In this document: one piece after another, positions 1 through 7,371 of the stretch | Position numbering within the stretch: the stretch's first letter is position 1 | Layout: each line of letters starts with the position of its first letter | IMG/VR virus record: IMGVR_UViG_3300009527_000003 | Coordinates: 1-35,899 of that record | From: a virus | Strand: one strand, 5' to 3' | Length of the DNA: 35,899 bases | Notes under the pieces: model-generated | Seen by the model: only the letters and a program-made list of their open reading frames with translations | The model's database searches: none | What the model was told of the DNA's origin: nothing | Program-made: the position numbers and the translations under genes

Positions 1-123
1 ACAGATGGCAGTTCGTCCCTACACCTGGAAGATTTCGCCGGAGCGCCAGGCGGAGCTGTTCAAGCAACGCTCTGAGAATATGATGCGAGGCAAGGCGCTC
101 GCCGAGCAGCGGGCGGCCGGCAC
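1..123. repeat. Direct terminal repeat, left copy
   Basis: The first 123 bases are identical to 35777-35899. An exact overlap of this modest length is typical of a circular or circularly permuted genome assembled as a linear contig. A true short terminal repeat is the alternative. The repeat lies inside a coding region (the 51-aa protein), which favours the assembly-overlap reading. Confidence 0.95.
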
Positions 124-160
124 GAAGCCGGTTCCGCTCACCAAAGACCCGACCAGGTGA
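5..160 (+). CDS. Small basic protein between terminase subunits, 51 aa
   Basis: A short ORF starting at ATG 5 encodes a basic 51-residue protein beginning MAVRPYTWKISPERQAE. In the circular genome it is preceded by a GGAG ribosome site at 35770-35773. Its TGA stop (158-160) overlaps the GTG start of the large terminase (157-159), so the two are probably translationally coupled. It follows the small terminase by 13 bases. I do not recognise the family. Position suggests a packaging accessory role, which is inference only. Confidence 0.75.
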   Translation: MAVRPYTWKISPERQAELFKQRSENMMRGKALAEQRAAGTKPVPLTKDPTR

Positions 161-1434
161 CCCTCTCCACCCTTGAGTTTGAGCTGATGCCCCATCAGCA
201 GCCCTTCGTCTTCGACGCCGCCACCCCCGTGGTCGGCTTTATGGGCGGGATGCGGATGGGCAAGTCGGTCTCCGCCGTCCATAAGGCGGTGTTCCTGTCC
301 GCCCTGCACCGGGGAAAGGTAGGTGCGCTGCTGTCGCCGACCTCAGGGATGACCCAGCGCAACCTCGTGCCCATCTTCCGAGATGTCAGCCGCCGCTACA
401 ACCTCCCCATCGACGGCTTGCAGCACAAGCACCCTACCCGCCTCGAGCTCACCTGGGGCGACACCGTCTCGACAATCTCCCTGGAGTGCTCCGCCGAGAA
501 CCACGACCGCCTCAACGGGATGACCCTCGCCTGGGCGGGGCTGGACGAAGCGGACAAGTGCCTCACCGACAGCGCCCACCTTGCCGTTGAGCAGATGCTG
601 TTCCGCACCAGTGACCCGACCTCCCCCTACCCCGGACAGGTCTTCGTGACCTCAACTCCTGAGGGACAGGGCTTTATGTACGACTTCTTCATCAACAAGG
701 CCTCGCCGAAGAAGAAGCTCTACTCAGCGGCGATGACGGAGAACTACCTGCTGTCTCCGGAGTACATCGAGAAAATCCTCGAGACCATCCCCGCCCACAA
801 GCGGCCGGCCTATGTGCAGGGCCTGCCCATCAACTTCAACCAGGATGTCGTCTATATTGACTATGACGATGAGCTGAATGAGACGAAGCTCACCCTCGCT
901 GACGCCCTCGAGACGGACACCATCCACATCTCCTTCGACCTCAACCTCGGCGGGATGAGCACCGTCATCGGCTTCGACCGAGATGGCAGCCGCCACATCG
1001 TCGAGGAGTGGATGAAGATGAAGGACACCGAGCAGGTACTGGAGCGGGTCAAGAAGCAGCCGTGGGCCTCCCGTGCCCTCATCACCTGCGACCCGGCCTG
1101 CACCCAGGTCTTCCCCTACATCCACCGGTCGGGACTTCGGCACCGCATCCTCCAGGCCGCTCCCTACATCGACTGGCGCATCACCGCCGTCAATAGGCGG
1201 TTCTGCGACGGCAACGGCACCCGCCGGCTGTTCATCAACCCGAAGAGGTGCAAGGTGCTTCACCACTGCCTCCTCGCCCAGACCTACCACAAGGGCGAAC
1301 CGGACAAGCGGACCTTCGTCGAGGCCGCCGGCACCGATGTCTCCGGTCCCATTGACGCCCTCGGCTACCTCATCTACCGGGACTTCCCCTACCGTCCGAC
1401 CGGCGGTGGTGCCCTGGCTATGCGTGGTCTGTAA
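157..1434 (+). CDS. terL: Terminase large subunit
   Basis: This is the ATPase/nuclease motor that packages DNA into the prohead. The ATPase half shows a Walker A motif GGMRMGKS (residues 30-37), a Walker B LAWAGLDEAD (124-133, with D130 and E131) and a coupling motif VTSTPEG (164-170). The nuclease half shows the expected acidic residues: D261 in SFDLN, D312 in ITCDP and D400 in GPIDALGYLIY. Its 425 aa match the usual TerL size. The GTG start at 157 overlaps the preceding stop, and no better start is nearby. Its stop codon forms part of a TGTAAATA promoter element for the portal gene. Confidence 0.96.
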   Translation: MTLSTLEFELMPHQQPFVFDAATPVVGFMGGMRMGKSVSAVHKAVFLSALHRGKVGALLSPTSGMTQRNLVPIFRDVSRRYNLPIDGLQHKHPTRLELTWGDTVSTISLECSAENHDRLNGMTLAWAGLDEADKCLTDSAHLAVEQMLFRTSDPTSPYPGQVFVTSTPEGQGFMYDFFINKASPKKKLYSAAMTENYLLSPEYIEKILETIPAHKRPAYVQGLPINFNQDVVYIDYDDELNETKLTLADALETDTIHISFDLNLGGMSTVIGFDRDGSRHIVEEWMKMKDTEQVLERVKKQPWASRALITCDPACTQVFPYIHRSGLRHRILQAAPYIDWRITAVNRRFCDGNGTRRLFINPKRCKVLHHCLLAQTYHKGEPDKRTFVEAAGTDVSGPIDALGYLIYRDFPYRPTGGGALAMRGL

Positions 1435-1437
1435 ATA
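1430..1437 (+). promoter_or_regulatory. TAAATA-class promoter upstream of portal
   Basis: TGTAAATA lies 24 bases before the portal ATG and overlaps the terL stop codon. It belongs to the genome-wide set of T4-late-like elements described in the findings. No -35 element is evident. Confidence 0.6.
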
Positions 1438-1461
1438 CCTCTACATTCTAAGGAGCCCACT

Positions 1462-2649
1462 ATGGCCATCCAGAAGCTTGACCCCTCGACCCGTCACCCC
1501 TTCTACAAGGACCACGCCACCAAGGTCCGCACCTGCTACGACGCCTTCAACGGGGCCGTTCGCACCCCTGAGTATGTCAAGCCGCTGTCGGAGCAGGACC
1601 AACCCGGCTACGAAGCCTATGTCAGCCGACCCTTCTACCTGAACGCCACGGAGCGCACCGTCCAGGGGCTCATCGGTACCTTGCTTCGTACCCCACCGGA
1701 GCTCAGCGGACCGGAGCCACGGGTCGAGGGAAGCCTCTCCTTCGACGCCCTCGTCCAGGACCAGGTGATGGATGTCTCCCTCGGCGGCCGCATCCTCATC
1801 ACCGTTGATGTTGAGGAGGACGGGCTGCCCTACCTGACCTACTACCCGTCCCAGAACATCATCAACTGGTCCGATGACTTCGTGATGCTTGAGAGCAACC
1901 GCTTGGTCTCATCGGAGCAGAACCCCTACGACCTCATCGAGGAGACCTACTGGAAGGAGCTGTTCATCGACGAGGCCGGCTTCCACGCCGCTCGCTACTG
2001 GACGAAGGACGGCAACAACTTCGTCTCCACCGACCCGGTCCGCCTCACCGTCCGTGGTGCCCCCGTCCCCGGTCTCCAGGTCTGGTGGGTCACCCCCTAC
2101 GACAACACCGCCATCCTCTACTCACCGCCGGTGAGGTCGGTGGCGGAGCTCAATGTCGCCCACTTCCGGCTGTCCTGCGACCACTACAACGGCCTCCACT
2201 TCCTTGCCGTCCCGACGCTGTTCGCCCAAGGGGACCTCCAACCTGATGCGATGGGCAATGTGACCCAGAAGGTCGTGCTCGGTTCTACCACCCAGGCCGC
2301 CTACTTCACCGCCGGTGGGGGACTTCAGTTCGCCGAGTTCAGCGGGTCAGGGCTGGGGGCCATCGCCGAGGAGAAGAGCCGCATCGAGGAGCTCCTGACC
2401 CAGTATGGCGCCCGTCTCATCAGCCCAAAGGCCGGGGTCGAGACCGCTGAGGCCGTCCGCCTACGGGCCGTGGCAGAGACCTCCATCCTGGAGACCTTCA
2501 CCACCGCCCTCGAGACCGGCCTCAACGCGGCGCTGGAGCTCTACTCGCTGATGGTCGGCACCCCCATTCAGGTCACCCTCAACCGGGAGTTCATCGAGGC
2601 ACCGGAGGAGCAACCACAGGCGCAACCAACCGCAACGGCAACAGCATAG
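1462..2649 (+). CDS. Portal protein, DUF4055-like
   Basis: The portal forms the dodecameric ring at the head vertex through which DNA passes and to which the tail connectors bind. The 395-aa sequence has the look of the DUF4055 portal family: an N-terminal region with RPFYLNATERTVQGLIG near residue 54, a mid region with PYLTYYPSQNIINW, and a C-terminal helical stretch rich in Glu and Ala (GVETAEAVRLRAVAETS, near residue 320). It ends in a low-complexity Gln/Pro/Ala/Thr tail. The start has an AAGGAG ribosome site at 1450-1455. Its place between terL and scaffold supports the call. Family assignment is by recognition, not by search. Confidence 0.85.
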   Translation: MAIQKLDPSTRHPFYKDHATKVRTCYDAFNGAVRTPEYVKPLSEQDQPGYEAYVSRPFYLNATERTVQGLIGTLLRTPPELSGPEPRVEGSLSFDALVQDQVMDVSLGGRILITVDVEEDGLPYLTYYPSQNIINWSDDFVMLESNRLVSSEQNPYDLIEETYWKELFIDEAGFHAARYWTKDGNNFVSTDPVRLTVRGAPVPGLQVWWVTPYDNTAILYSPPVRSVAELNVAHFRLSCDHYNGLHFLAVPTLFAQGDLQPDAMGNVTQKVVLGSTTQAAYFTAGGGLQFAEFSGSGLGAIAEEKSRIEELLTQYGARLISPKAGVETAEAVRLRAVAETSILETFTTALETGLNAALELYSLMVGTPIQVTLNREFIEAPEEQPQAQPTATATA

Positions 2650-2693
2650 CTTATATGATTACACCAACCCAGCGGCACCGACCGCCAAATCCG

Positions 2694-2701
2694 TATAAAT
2701 A
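2694..2701 (+). promoter_or_regulatory. TATAAATA promoter upstream of scaffold
   Basis: A perfect TATAAATA, the T4 late promoter core, lies 57 bases before the scaffold start. The sequence continues with CC, as in most other copies. It is followed by a structured leader that is conserved at 32458-32511. Confidence 0.7.
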
Positions 2702-2758
2702 CCACCACGGAGAGGACCGGGTCCTCTCATTGAATAATCTCAGGGAGATTGCTGTCAA
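2702..2758 (+). promoter_or_regulatory. Structured 5' leader of the scaffold gene
   Basis: The leader carries a perfect 8-bp hairpin, GAGAGGAC (2710-2717) with a CGG loop and GTCCTCTC (2721-2728). An 8-base linker follows, then ATCTCAGGGAGA (2737-2748), which contains the ribosome site. AATCTC (2736-2741) can also pair with GAGATT (2745-2750), which could mask that site. The same order (promoter, 3-base-loop hairpin, 8-base linker, identical 12-mer) recurs at 32450-32500 with a different hairpin sequence. Confidence 0.6.
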
Positions 2759-3436
2759 ATGTTGAAATACGAACTGGAAACTGTGACCGATGACCTCGCC
2801 CCCTTCTACACGAAGGACGAAGCCACCGGGAGGTTTAGACTTCAAGCGGAGGGCGTCGTCCCTCTAACCGAGCACGAAGCCACGAAGGCCAAGCTCTCGG
2901 AGTTCAGGACGACCAACAACGCGCTGAAGAGGCAGCTTGAGGAGCTAAGCGACTTTGAAAAGGTCGTCGGCACCGATGGCAAGGTAACCAAGGACGGGGT
3001 CAAGACGACCATCGAGAACCTAGTCCAAGCACGGACCCAGCAGATGCGTCAGCAGTACGACGGCACGCTTGCTGAAAAAGAGAAGGCGCTCGTGAGTGCC
3101 GGCACCAAGCTTGGTGACCTGCTCATCTCGGACGCCGTGAAAGCCGCAGCGCTTAGCCACGGGGTGGTTGCGACGGCTGTTGATGATGTCGTGGCTCGAG
3201 CACGAGCCCAGTTCAAGGTCGATGAGGAGTTCAATGTTGTGAGTGTGACCACCAATGGCGACGCAAGCGGCAACCCCCTCACCATCGCAACCTTTGTGGC
3301 TGGTCTCAAGGAGAACGCCCCTCACCTCTTCGCTCGGAGCGAGGGGACCGGGTCCTTTATGCGCAGCCGCTCAACTTCACCCGCACAGCACGAGCGGAGT
3401 TCCCGCTCTCGTCTTGCCGACTTCGTGCGTAAATAA
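2759..3436 (+). CDS. Head scaffolding protein
   Basis: This 225-aa protein is predicted to template prohead assembly around the capsid protein and then leave. It is charged and helix-rich: an N-terminal segment, a coiled-coil-like region at about residues 35-65 (EATKAKLSEFRTTNNALKRQLEEL), a central helical domain, and a short basic Ser/Arg C-terminus ending RSRLADFVRK. A basic tail is typical of scaffolds that bind the coat protein. It lies directly between portal and major capsid genes. The ATG at 2759 follows the AGGGAG site of the leader. Its AAA-TAA end forms part of the next TAAATA promoter. Confidence 0.85.
   Translation: MLKYELETVTDDLAPFYTKDEATGRFRLQAEGVVPLTEHEATKAKLSEFRTTNNALKRQLEELSDFEKVVGTDGKVTKDGVKTTIENLVQARTQQMRQQYDGTLAEKEKALVSAGTKLGDLLISDAVKAAALSHGVVATAVDDVVARARAQFKVDEEFNVVSVTTNGDASGNPLTIATFVAGLKENAPHLFARSEGTGSFMRSRSTSPAQHERSSRSRLADFVRK
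3428..3435 (+). promoter_or_regulatory. TAAATA-class promoter upstream of major capsid gene
   Basis: CGTAAATA overlaps the last codons of the scaffold gene and lies 35 bases before the capsid ATG. A dedicated promoter here fits the high copy number needed for the capsid protein. Confidence 0.6.
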
Positions 3437-3470
3437 CGCAGTCGGCACCCAAACACCCTAAGGAGACATT

Positions 3471-4370
3471 ATGTCCGTCACCCTCGCAAATGCCAAGCTA
3501 CTCGGCCTCGATGACAAGCAGTCGGCCCTGGCCGAGGAAATCATCACCGTTGATGAGCTCTACGCCGTCCTTCCCTTCGTTCCGGTCTCCGGCAACGCCT
3601 ACACCTACGAGCGTGAGCTCGCCCTCGTCACCGCCGCCGGCATCGCCATCGATGGTACGCTGACCCCCGGTCAGAGCACCTACGCTGAGGTCACCGTCCC
3701 GCTGACGACCCTCGCCGCACAGGTCGAGGTGAATAAGCTCCTGCAGGCCCAAGGGGTCGGCGCGCTTGTTGATGGTGGTCTCGTCGCCTCCCAGCTGGCT
3801 CGTGCCGCTAAGTCGGTCGGCCGCCTCTACGCTCAGTGGTTCATCACCGGCGACGCCGGCACCACCGGTCAGTTCAGCGGTCTCCAGACCCTCCTGGCTA
3901 CTGCGGCCTTCGACAACCAGCGCATCGACGCCGCTGACGCCGCTCTCTCCTTCGAGATGCTCGACAGCCTGGTCTCCGCTGTGAAGCTCCGTCGGGCCGA
4001 CGCCATCGTGCTCAGCCAGAAGGCACGCAACAAGGTCAAGAGCCTGATGCGCGCCGCCGGTGGTGTGACGATGGCTGAGGTTGGTGGTCGTCAAATCCTC
4101 ACCTACGACGGCATCCCGCTCATCGCCAACGACTGGACGGGTACCGATGTGGATGGCGTGACCGCAGGTGCGCAGGAGAACATCTACGCCGTCTGCCTGG
4201 GCGATGACGGCGTCTCCGGTCTCACGACCGGCTCGATGGCCGGCATCAACGCCGAGCTCGTCGGCACCCACGCAACGAAGGACCAGGACATCTGGCGCGT
4301 GAAGTTCTACTCGTCACTGGCCGTCCATTCCACGAAGTCGGTCGCTCAGCTTCTGTCCGTCACCGTCTAA
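3471..4370 (+). CDS. Major capsid protein, HK97-fold
   Basis: The 299-aa product is the main shell protein. It has the layout of short HK97-fold capsids: an N-terminal helix, an extended loop region (residues about 40-75), a peripheral domain with a long helix (ARAAKSVGRLYAQWF), a sheet with DAIVLSQKARNKVKSLMRAAGG near residue 178, and a closing segment with YDGIPLIANDW and WRVKFYSSLAVHSTKSVAQL. The strong AAGGAG site and the adjacent scaffold and connector genes support the call. No protease gene is visible nearby, so the scaffold is probably not cleaved by a phage-encoded enzyme. Confidence 0.92.
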   Translation: MSVTLANAKLLGLDDKQSALAEEIITVDELYAVLPFVPVSGNAYTYERELALVTAAGIAIDGTLTPGQSTYAEVTVPLTTLAAQVEVNKLLQAQGVGALVDGGLVASQLARAAKSVGRLYAQWFITGDAGTTGQFSGLQTLLATAAFDNQRIDAADAALSFEMLDSLVSAVKLRRADAIVLSQKARNKVKSLMRAAGGVTMAEVGGRQILTYDGIPLIANDWTGTDVDGVTAGAQENIYAVCLGDDGVSGLTTGSMAGINAELVGTHATKDQDIWRVKFYSSLAVHSTKSVAQLLSVTV

Positions 4371-4377
4371 GCCACCT

Positions 4378-4443
4378 GAGGGCCCCACCGCCCTCTTGGT
4401 GACTTCAAACAAGAGGGCTCAGTTCGGCAACGGCTGAGCCCTC
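4378..4443 (+). terminator. Four-arm alternating hairpin after capsid gene
   Basis: Four arms can pair in alternative ways. Arm 1 is GAGGGC (4378-4383), arm 2 is GCCCTCTT (4390-4397), arm 3 is AAGAGGGCTCAG (4411-4422) and arm 4 is CTGAGCCCTC (4434-4443). Arms 2:3 form 8 bp. Arms 3:4 form 10 bp followed by a weak pyrimidine run (GTCTTCT). Arms 1:2 form 6 bp. Pairing 2:3 excludes 3:4, the logic of an attenuator. It lies between the capsid gene and the lower-copy connector genes, so it could lower downstream transcription or stabilise the capsid mRNA end. Confidence 0.65.
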
Positions 4444-4463
4444 GTCTTCTAAAGGACCGGGCT

Positions 4464-4949
4464 ATGACCGTCGGCATCGACCAGTATGTCTCCCTCGAGG
4501 ACGCCAACACCCACCTGGCACGCCTGGGTAAGACGCCGCTCGCCGACGACACCGGTGACGGCTACCTCGTTCAGGCGACCCTCGCCATCGACCGCAACTA
4601 CGGTGGTCGCTTCATTGGCGTTCGCATCTCCTACAACCCACTTGAGTGGCCCCGCACCAACGCCACCTACTCCAACACCGGGCGTGAGCTCGAGGACATC
4701 CCTCTCGAGGTCGAACAGGCAACCGCTGAGCTCGCCTACCGCCTCTACGACGAGGGGCTCGACCCCTATGTCCAACCCGCGCCGAAGACCTCCGTCTCCG
4801 AGACCACGGTTGATGTCATCACCGTCAAGGGCACCTACGCCGGTGCCTACCAGGAGCAGGCGCTCTACTCGACCACCCTCGTCCTCCAGCCGCTGCTGAA
4901 CACCGCCAAGGGCGGCGCTGGTGGCTCACCTCTAACGCTGGTGAAGTGA
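4464..4949 (+). CDS. Head-tail connector protein, DnaT-like family
   Basis: The 161-aa product resembles the phage family labelled 'DnaT-like ssDNA binding', which in siphophages acts as the first head-completion or adaptor protein under the portal. Visible features are the early VSLEDANTHLARLG, the NYGGRFIGVRISYNPLEWPR segment (residues about 45-65), and a helical stretch IPLEVEQATAELAYRLYDEG (about 78-97). It opens the connector cluster and has an AAAGGA site before ATG 4464. The DNA-replication name of the family is probably misleading here. Confidence 0.75.
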   Translation: MTVGIDQYVSLEDANTHLARLGKTPLADDTGDGYLVQATLAIDRNYGGRFIGVRISYNPLEWPRTNATYSNTGRELEDIPLEVEQATAELAYRLYDEGLDPYVQPAPKTSVSETTVDVITVKGTYAGAYQEQALYSTTLVLQPLLNTAKGGAGGSPLTLVK

Positions 4950-4950
4950 G

Positions 4951-5277
4951 ATGGCGTTCGACTACGACGGTCTCCAGAGCCTCTCAGCGCAGCTCCTCGC
5001 TCGCTTTGGGCGCACCGTGGTCGTCATCTACGCCGATGGGCAGACGGTCACCACCAAGGGCGTCTTCGTGAAGCCCGGCGTCTCCAACGACCCCACCATC
5101 TCCACCAACCAGGTGGAGCGCACCCGCCGCCAGGTCCTCCTTGCCGGCACCCTTCGCTCCCCACCAGTTCCAGGTACCCTGGTCATCTCAAACTCAATCT
5201 CCTACACCGTCGCCTCCCTTGAGGATGTGCAGCCCGGTCCGGTACCCCTCCTCTACAAGGTGGAGGTCGAGGTATGA
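4951..5277 (+). CDS. Head-tail joining/stopper protein
   Basis: A 108-aa protein with an N-terminal helix (MAFDYDGLQSLSAQLLARFG) followed by beta-rich sequence, as in small stopper proteins that close the connector after packaging. It lies between the adaptor-like protein and the gp10-like tail-completion protein, which is the standard place. Its start lies one base after the upstream stop (TGAG ATG), and its own stop overlaps the next start (ATGA at 5274). Function is mainly from gene order. Confidence 0.65.
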   Translation: MAFDYDGLQSLSAQLLARFGRTVVVIYADGQTVTTKGVFVKPGVSNDPTISTNQVERTRRQVLLAGTLRSPPVPGTLVISNSISYTVASLEDVQPGPVPLLYKVEVEV

Positions 5278-5573
5278 GCAAGAACCAGACGGTCTTCGCT
5301 GAGGTCCAGGCCGACCTCGATGCCTTCCTCCCGCTGTTTATGGAGAAGTTCAAGGCGGGGGTGGAGGGTCGCACCCCCGTCCGCTCCGGTGCCCTTCGTG
5401 GTGGGTGGGAGGTTCAGGTCTCCGACACCGAGGCGACCCTAACCAACACCCAGCCCTACGCCAGCTTCGTCGAGTTTGGCACCCGCCATATGGCACCCGT
5501 TGGGATGGTCCGCACCACAACCGCCGACGCCATCCGCCTCACCAAAGAGACGCTGAAGGAGCTTGGGCAGTGA
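5274..5573 (+). CDS. Tail-completion protein, HK97 gp10-like
   Basis: The 99-aa product has the signature layout of HK97 gp10-like proteins: an N-terminal amphipathic helix, TPVRSGALRGGW at about residues 35-46, then PYASFVEFGTRHMAPVGMVR at about 61-80. Such proteins help join the tail to the head. The start overlaps the previous stop as ATGA, and its TGA overlaps the GTG start of the next gene. This implies tight coupling through the connector operon. Confidence 0.85.
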   Translation: MSKNQTVFAEVQADLDAFLPLFMEKFKAGVEGRTPVRSGALRGGWEVQVSDTEATLTNTQPYASFVEFGTRHMAPVGMVRTTTADAIRLTKETLKELGQ

Positions 5574-5962
5574 CCTACACCGACATCCAGAACGCCCTTG
5601 ACGCCCACGCCCTCACCATCGTCGGTCTTCCTGAGCTCGTCACCGAGAACAACCGGCTGAAGCCCACGCCCGGCACCGCCTTCGCTCGCTCCACCCTGCT
5701 GACCCCACCTAAGCTCACCCTCTCCCTTGGCTCCATCGGGCAGGACCTGCTGTCCGGCATCTACCAGGTCGATGTCTTCACCCCCATCGACCAAGGGGTC
5801 ACCGAGACCAACGGCTACATCGACGCCCTGGTCACCGCCTTCCCACGGGGCAACCTCACTGGAACCTCAATCAACATTGTGACCTGCTCAAGGGAGGTCG
5901 CCCAACGGGACGGACCCTACTACCAGGTCTCAGTCGCCGTGCGCTTTCAGGTCGTGACCTAA
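5570..5962 (+). CDS. Tail terminator protein, DUF4128-like
   Basis: This 130-aa protein should cap the tail tube and set its length with the tape measure. It begins VTYTDIQNALDAHALTI and contains the tract GTAFARSTLLTPPKLTLSLG, then a beta-rich region ending YYQVSVAVRFQVVT, which matches the feel of the DUF4128 family. The GTG at 5570 overlaps the upstream TGA (GTGA). There is no better downstream start. It is followed at once by a CATAAATA promoter for the tail tube. Confidence 0.75.
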   Translation: MTYTDIQNALDAHALTIVGLPELVTENNRLKPTPGTAFARSTLLTPPKLTLSLGSIGQDLLSGIYQVDVFTPIDQGVTETNGYIDALVTAFPRGNLTGTSINIVTCSREVAQRDGPYYQVSVAVRFQVVT

Positions 5963-5966
5963 GTTG

Positions 5967-5974
5967 CATAAATA
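5967..5974 (+). promoter_or_regulatory. TAAATA-class promoter upstream of tail tube gene
   Basis: CATAAATA lies 29 bases before the tail tube ATG, in a 41-base gap. Placement before a high-copy structural gene matches the capsid promoter. Confidence 0.65.
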
Positions 5975-6003
5975 ACCCTACGAACCCGTAAAGGAGCACA
6001 CCA

Positions 6004-6915
6004 ATGCCCGCAGCCTCAAACAACCTTCGCCAGCTTGCCTATGTCGTGGAGAGCACCTTCGGGACCACGCCCGGCACGCCCACTACCGTCCTCCTGGACC
6101 ACACGAACTTCACCGGCAACTTCGTCCCGCAGCAGCTCGATGACGCCTCAATCACCCCGCTTCGGCAGGTGACCTTCAGCCGTCGGGGCAACCTCGGCAC
6201 TGAAGGCTCCATCGATGTCAATCTCGCAGGGGACCAGTACGACGCCCTCCTGGAGGCGGTGCTGATGGGCACCTGGACAACCAATGTGCTGAAGGTCGGC
6301 AACACGAAGCGCTCCTTCGCCATTGAAGAGGGCTTCACCGACCTCGGTCAGTACCAGGTCTGGAACGGCGTGACATTCAACACGCTCAGCCTGAGCGTGA
6401 CGACTGAGGAGCTTGTCACCGCCTCCTTCGGCTTCCTGGGCACGACCTGCACCACGCTCTCCGGCACCTCCATCGACGCCTCGCCGACCGCAGTCACCAC
6501 CCGTGACCGCTTCTTCCACGCCGACGGGTCCATCACCGAAGGTGGGTCGGTGGTCGCCTACATCACCGCTCTGACGATGGAGCTCACCAACAACGCCGTC
6601 GGGAACTACGCCCTCGGCAACGCCGCCTACCGTGCAATCACTCCTGGCAAGGTCGGGGTCAGCGGGACCCTGACCGCCCTGTTCGAGGATGTCAGCCTCT
6701 ACAACAAGTTCAAGAACGCCACGGACAGCTCCATCCTCCTGAACCTCGCCGCCGGCACCCCGTCGGAGACCTACGCAATCAAAATTCCGAAGGTGAAATA
6801 CACCACCGGCGCCTTCACCCGTGCGGAGACCGGACCGGTGCTGGTTGAGCTCGGCTTCACCGGCATCTACGACACCACCGACGCAACCTCGCTGATGATT
6901 ACCCGTTCAGCCTAA
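6004..6915 (+). CDS. Major tail tube protein
   Basis: The 303-aa product is predicted to stack into the tail tube. It begins with the common phage tail-tube pattern LRQLAYVVESTFGTTPGTP (residues 8-26). The rest is strand-rich and low in helix, with TFSRRGNLGTEGSIDVNL (about 57-74) and YDALLEAVLMGTW. It sits between the tail terminator and the tail chaperone pair. It has an AAAGGAG site and its own promoter. The downstream gap 6916-6954 holds a small TTCG-loop GC hairpin (about 6919-6932) of uncertain use. Confidence 0.88.
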   Translation: MPAASNNLRQLAYVVESTFGTTPGTPTTVLLDHTNFTGNFVPQQLDDASITPLRQVTFSRRGNLGTEGSIDVNLAGDQYDALLEAVLMGTWTTNVLKVGNTKRSFAIEEGFTDLGQYQVWNGVTFNTLSLSVTTEELVTASFGFLGTTCTTLSGTSIDASPTAVTTRDRFFHADGSITEGGSVVAYITALTMELTNNAVGNYALGNAAYRAITPGKVGVSGTLTALFEDVSLYNKFKNATDSSILLNLAAGTPSETYAIKIPKVKYTTGAFTRAETGPVLVELGFTGIYDTTDATSLMITRSA

Positions 6916-6954
6916 CCCCGCCCTTCGGGGGCACCCTAACCTAAGGAGACAGGA

Positions 6955-7371
6955 TTGGACATCCGCACTCTCTTCCCAACCGCCCAGTGGCTCGACATCA
7001 AGCTACCCACGGGCGACCCAACGGGAATTCGTTTCAAGCTCGTCGGACAGGACAGCGGTCAGTTCCGCACCGCCGCCAAGAAGTTCGCCGCTGAGTTCGT
7101 CGAGAACGACAGCAAGAAGAAGTTCGACCCGGAGCTCCTGGAGCGCCAGCAGGTCGAAATCTGCACCGCCTGCATCATCGACTGGGATGGCGTCAGCGAG
7201 GGCGACCAGCCGCTGACCTTCACCAAGGAGAAGCTGGTCGAGGTCATCTCCCTGCCTGAAGCCGCCTGGCTTCGTGAGCAGGTCTCCGACTACATCACCG
7301 CCCGCACCAACTTTTTTCGTCGAGGGGCTCAAGCCCCTGACCCGGTGGGTGGAACTGAGGGTGGAACTTGA
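6955..7371 (+). CDS. Tail assembly chaperone, G-like
   Basis: The 138-aa protein (TTG start with an AAGGAGA site) is the first of the overlapping chaperone pair that binds the tape measure during tail assembly. It has a beta-rich N-terminus and a helical region ending ADYITA-like DYITARTNFF near residue 120. After the T6 run at 7312-7317 the remaining frame reads RRGAQAPDPVGGTEGGT, which is low-complexity and looks like the non-frameshifted tail. The second chaperone is reached by frameshifting at the T run. Confidence 0.85.
   Translation: MDIRTLFPTAQWLDIKLPTGDPTGIRFKLVGQDSGQFRTAAKKFAAEFVENDSKKKFDPELLERQQVEICTACIIDWDGVSEGDQPLTFTKEKLVEVISLPEAAWLREQVSDYITARTNFFRRGAQAPDPVGGTEGGT
7312..7317 (+). 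promoter_or_regulatory. Programmed frameshift site, T6 run
   Basis: The run AAC-TTT-TTT-CGT in the G frame continues in the T frame as TTC-GTC-GAG. The frames differ by +1 (equivalently -2), not the -1 of lambda. A phenylalanyl-tRNA can re-pair on TTT after either a +1 or a -2 slip on six T residues. Confidence 0.75.

Noticed and set aside
724-1290. Long minus-strand frames across the genome, e.g. 188 aa here and 302 aa at 12231-13139
   Set aside because: They lie wholly opposite well-supported genes, read as Gly/Val/Arg-rich shadows of GC-rich codons and lack ribosome sites. No minus-strand gene is convincing.
3345-3355. GGACCGGGTCC palindrome in the scaffold gene, also at 2714-2724
   Set aside because: Shared 11-mer, but the copy here is coding and lacks the longer stem of the leader. 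Probably chance in GC-rich sequence.
7274-7312. Independent ATG start for the T chaperone frame
   Set aside because: The ATG at 7274 lies well inside G with no ribosome site, and the sequence before the T run is Ser/Pro-rich shadow.
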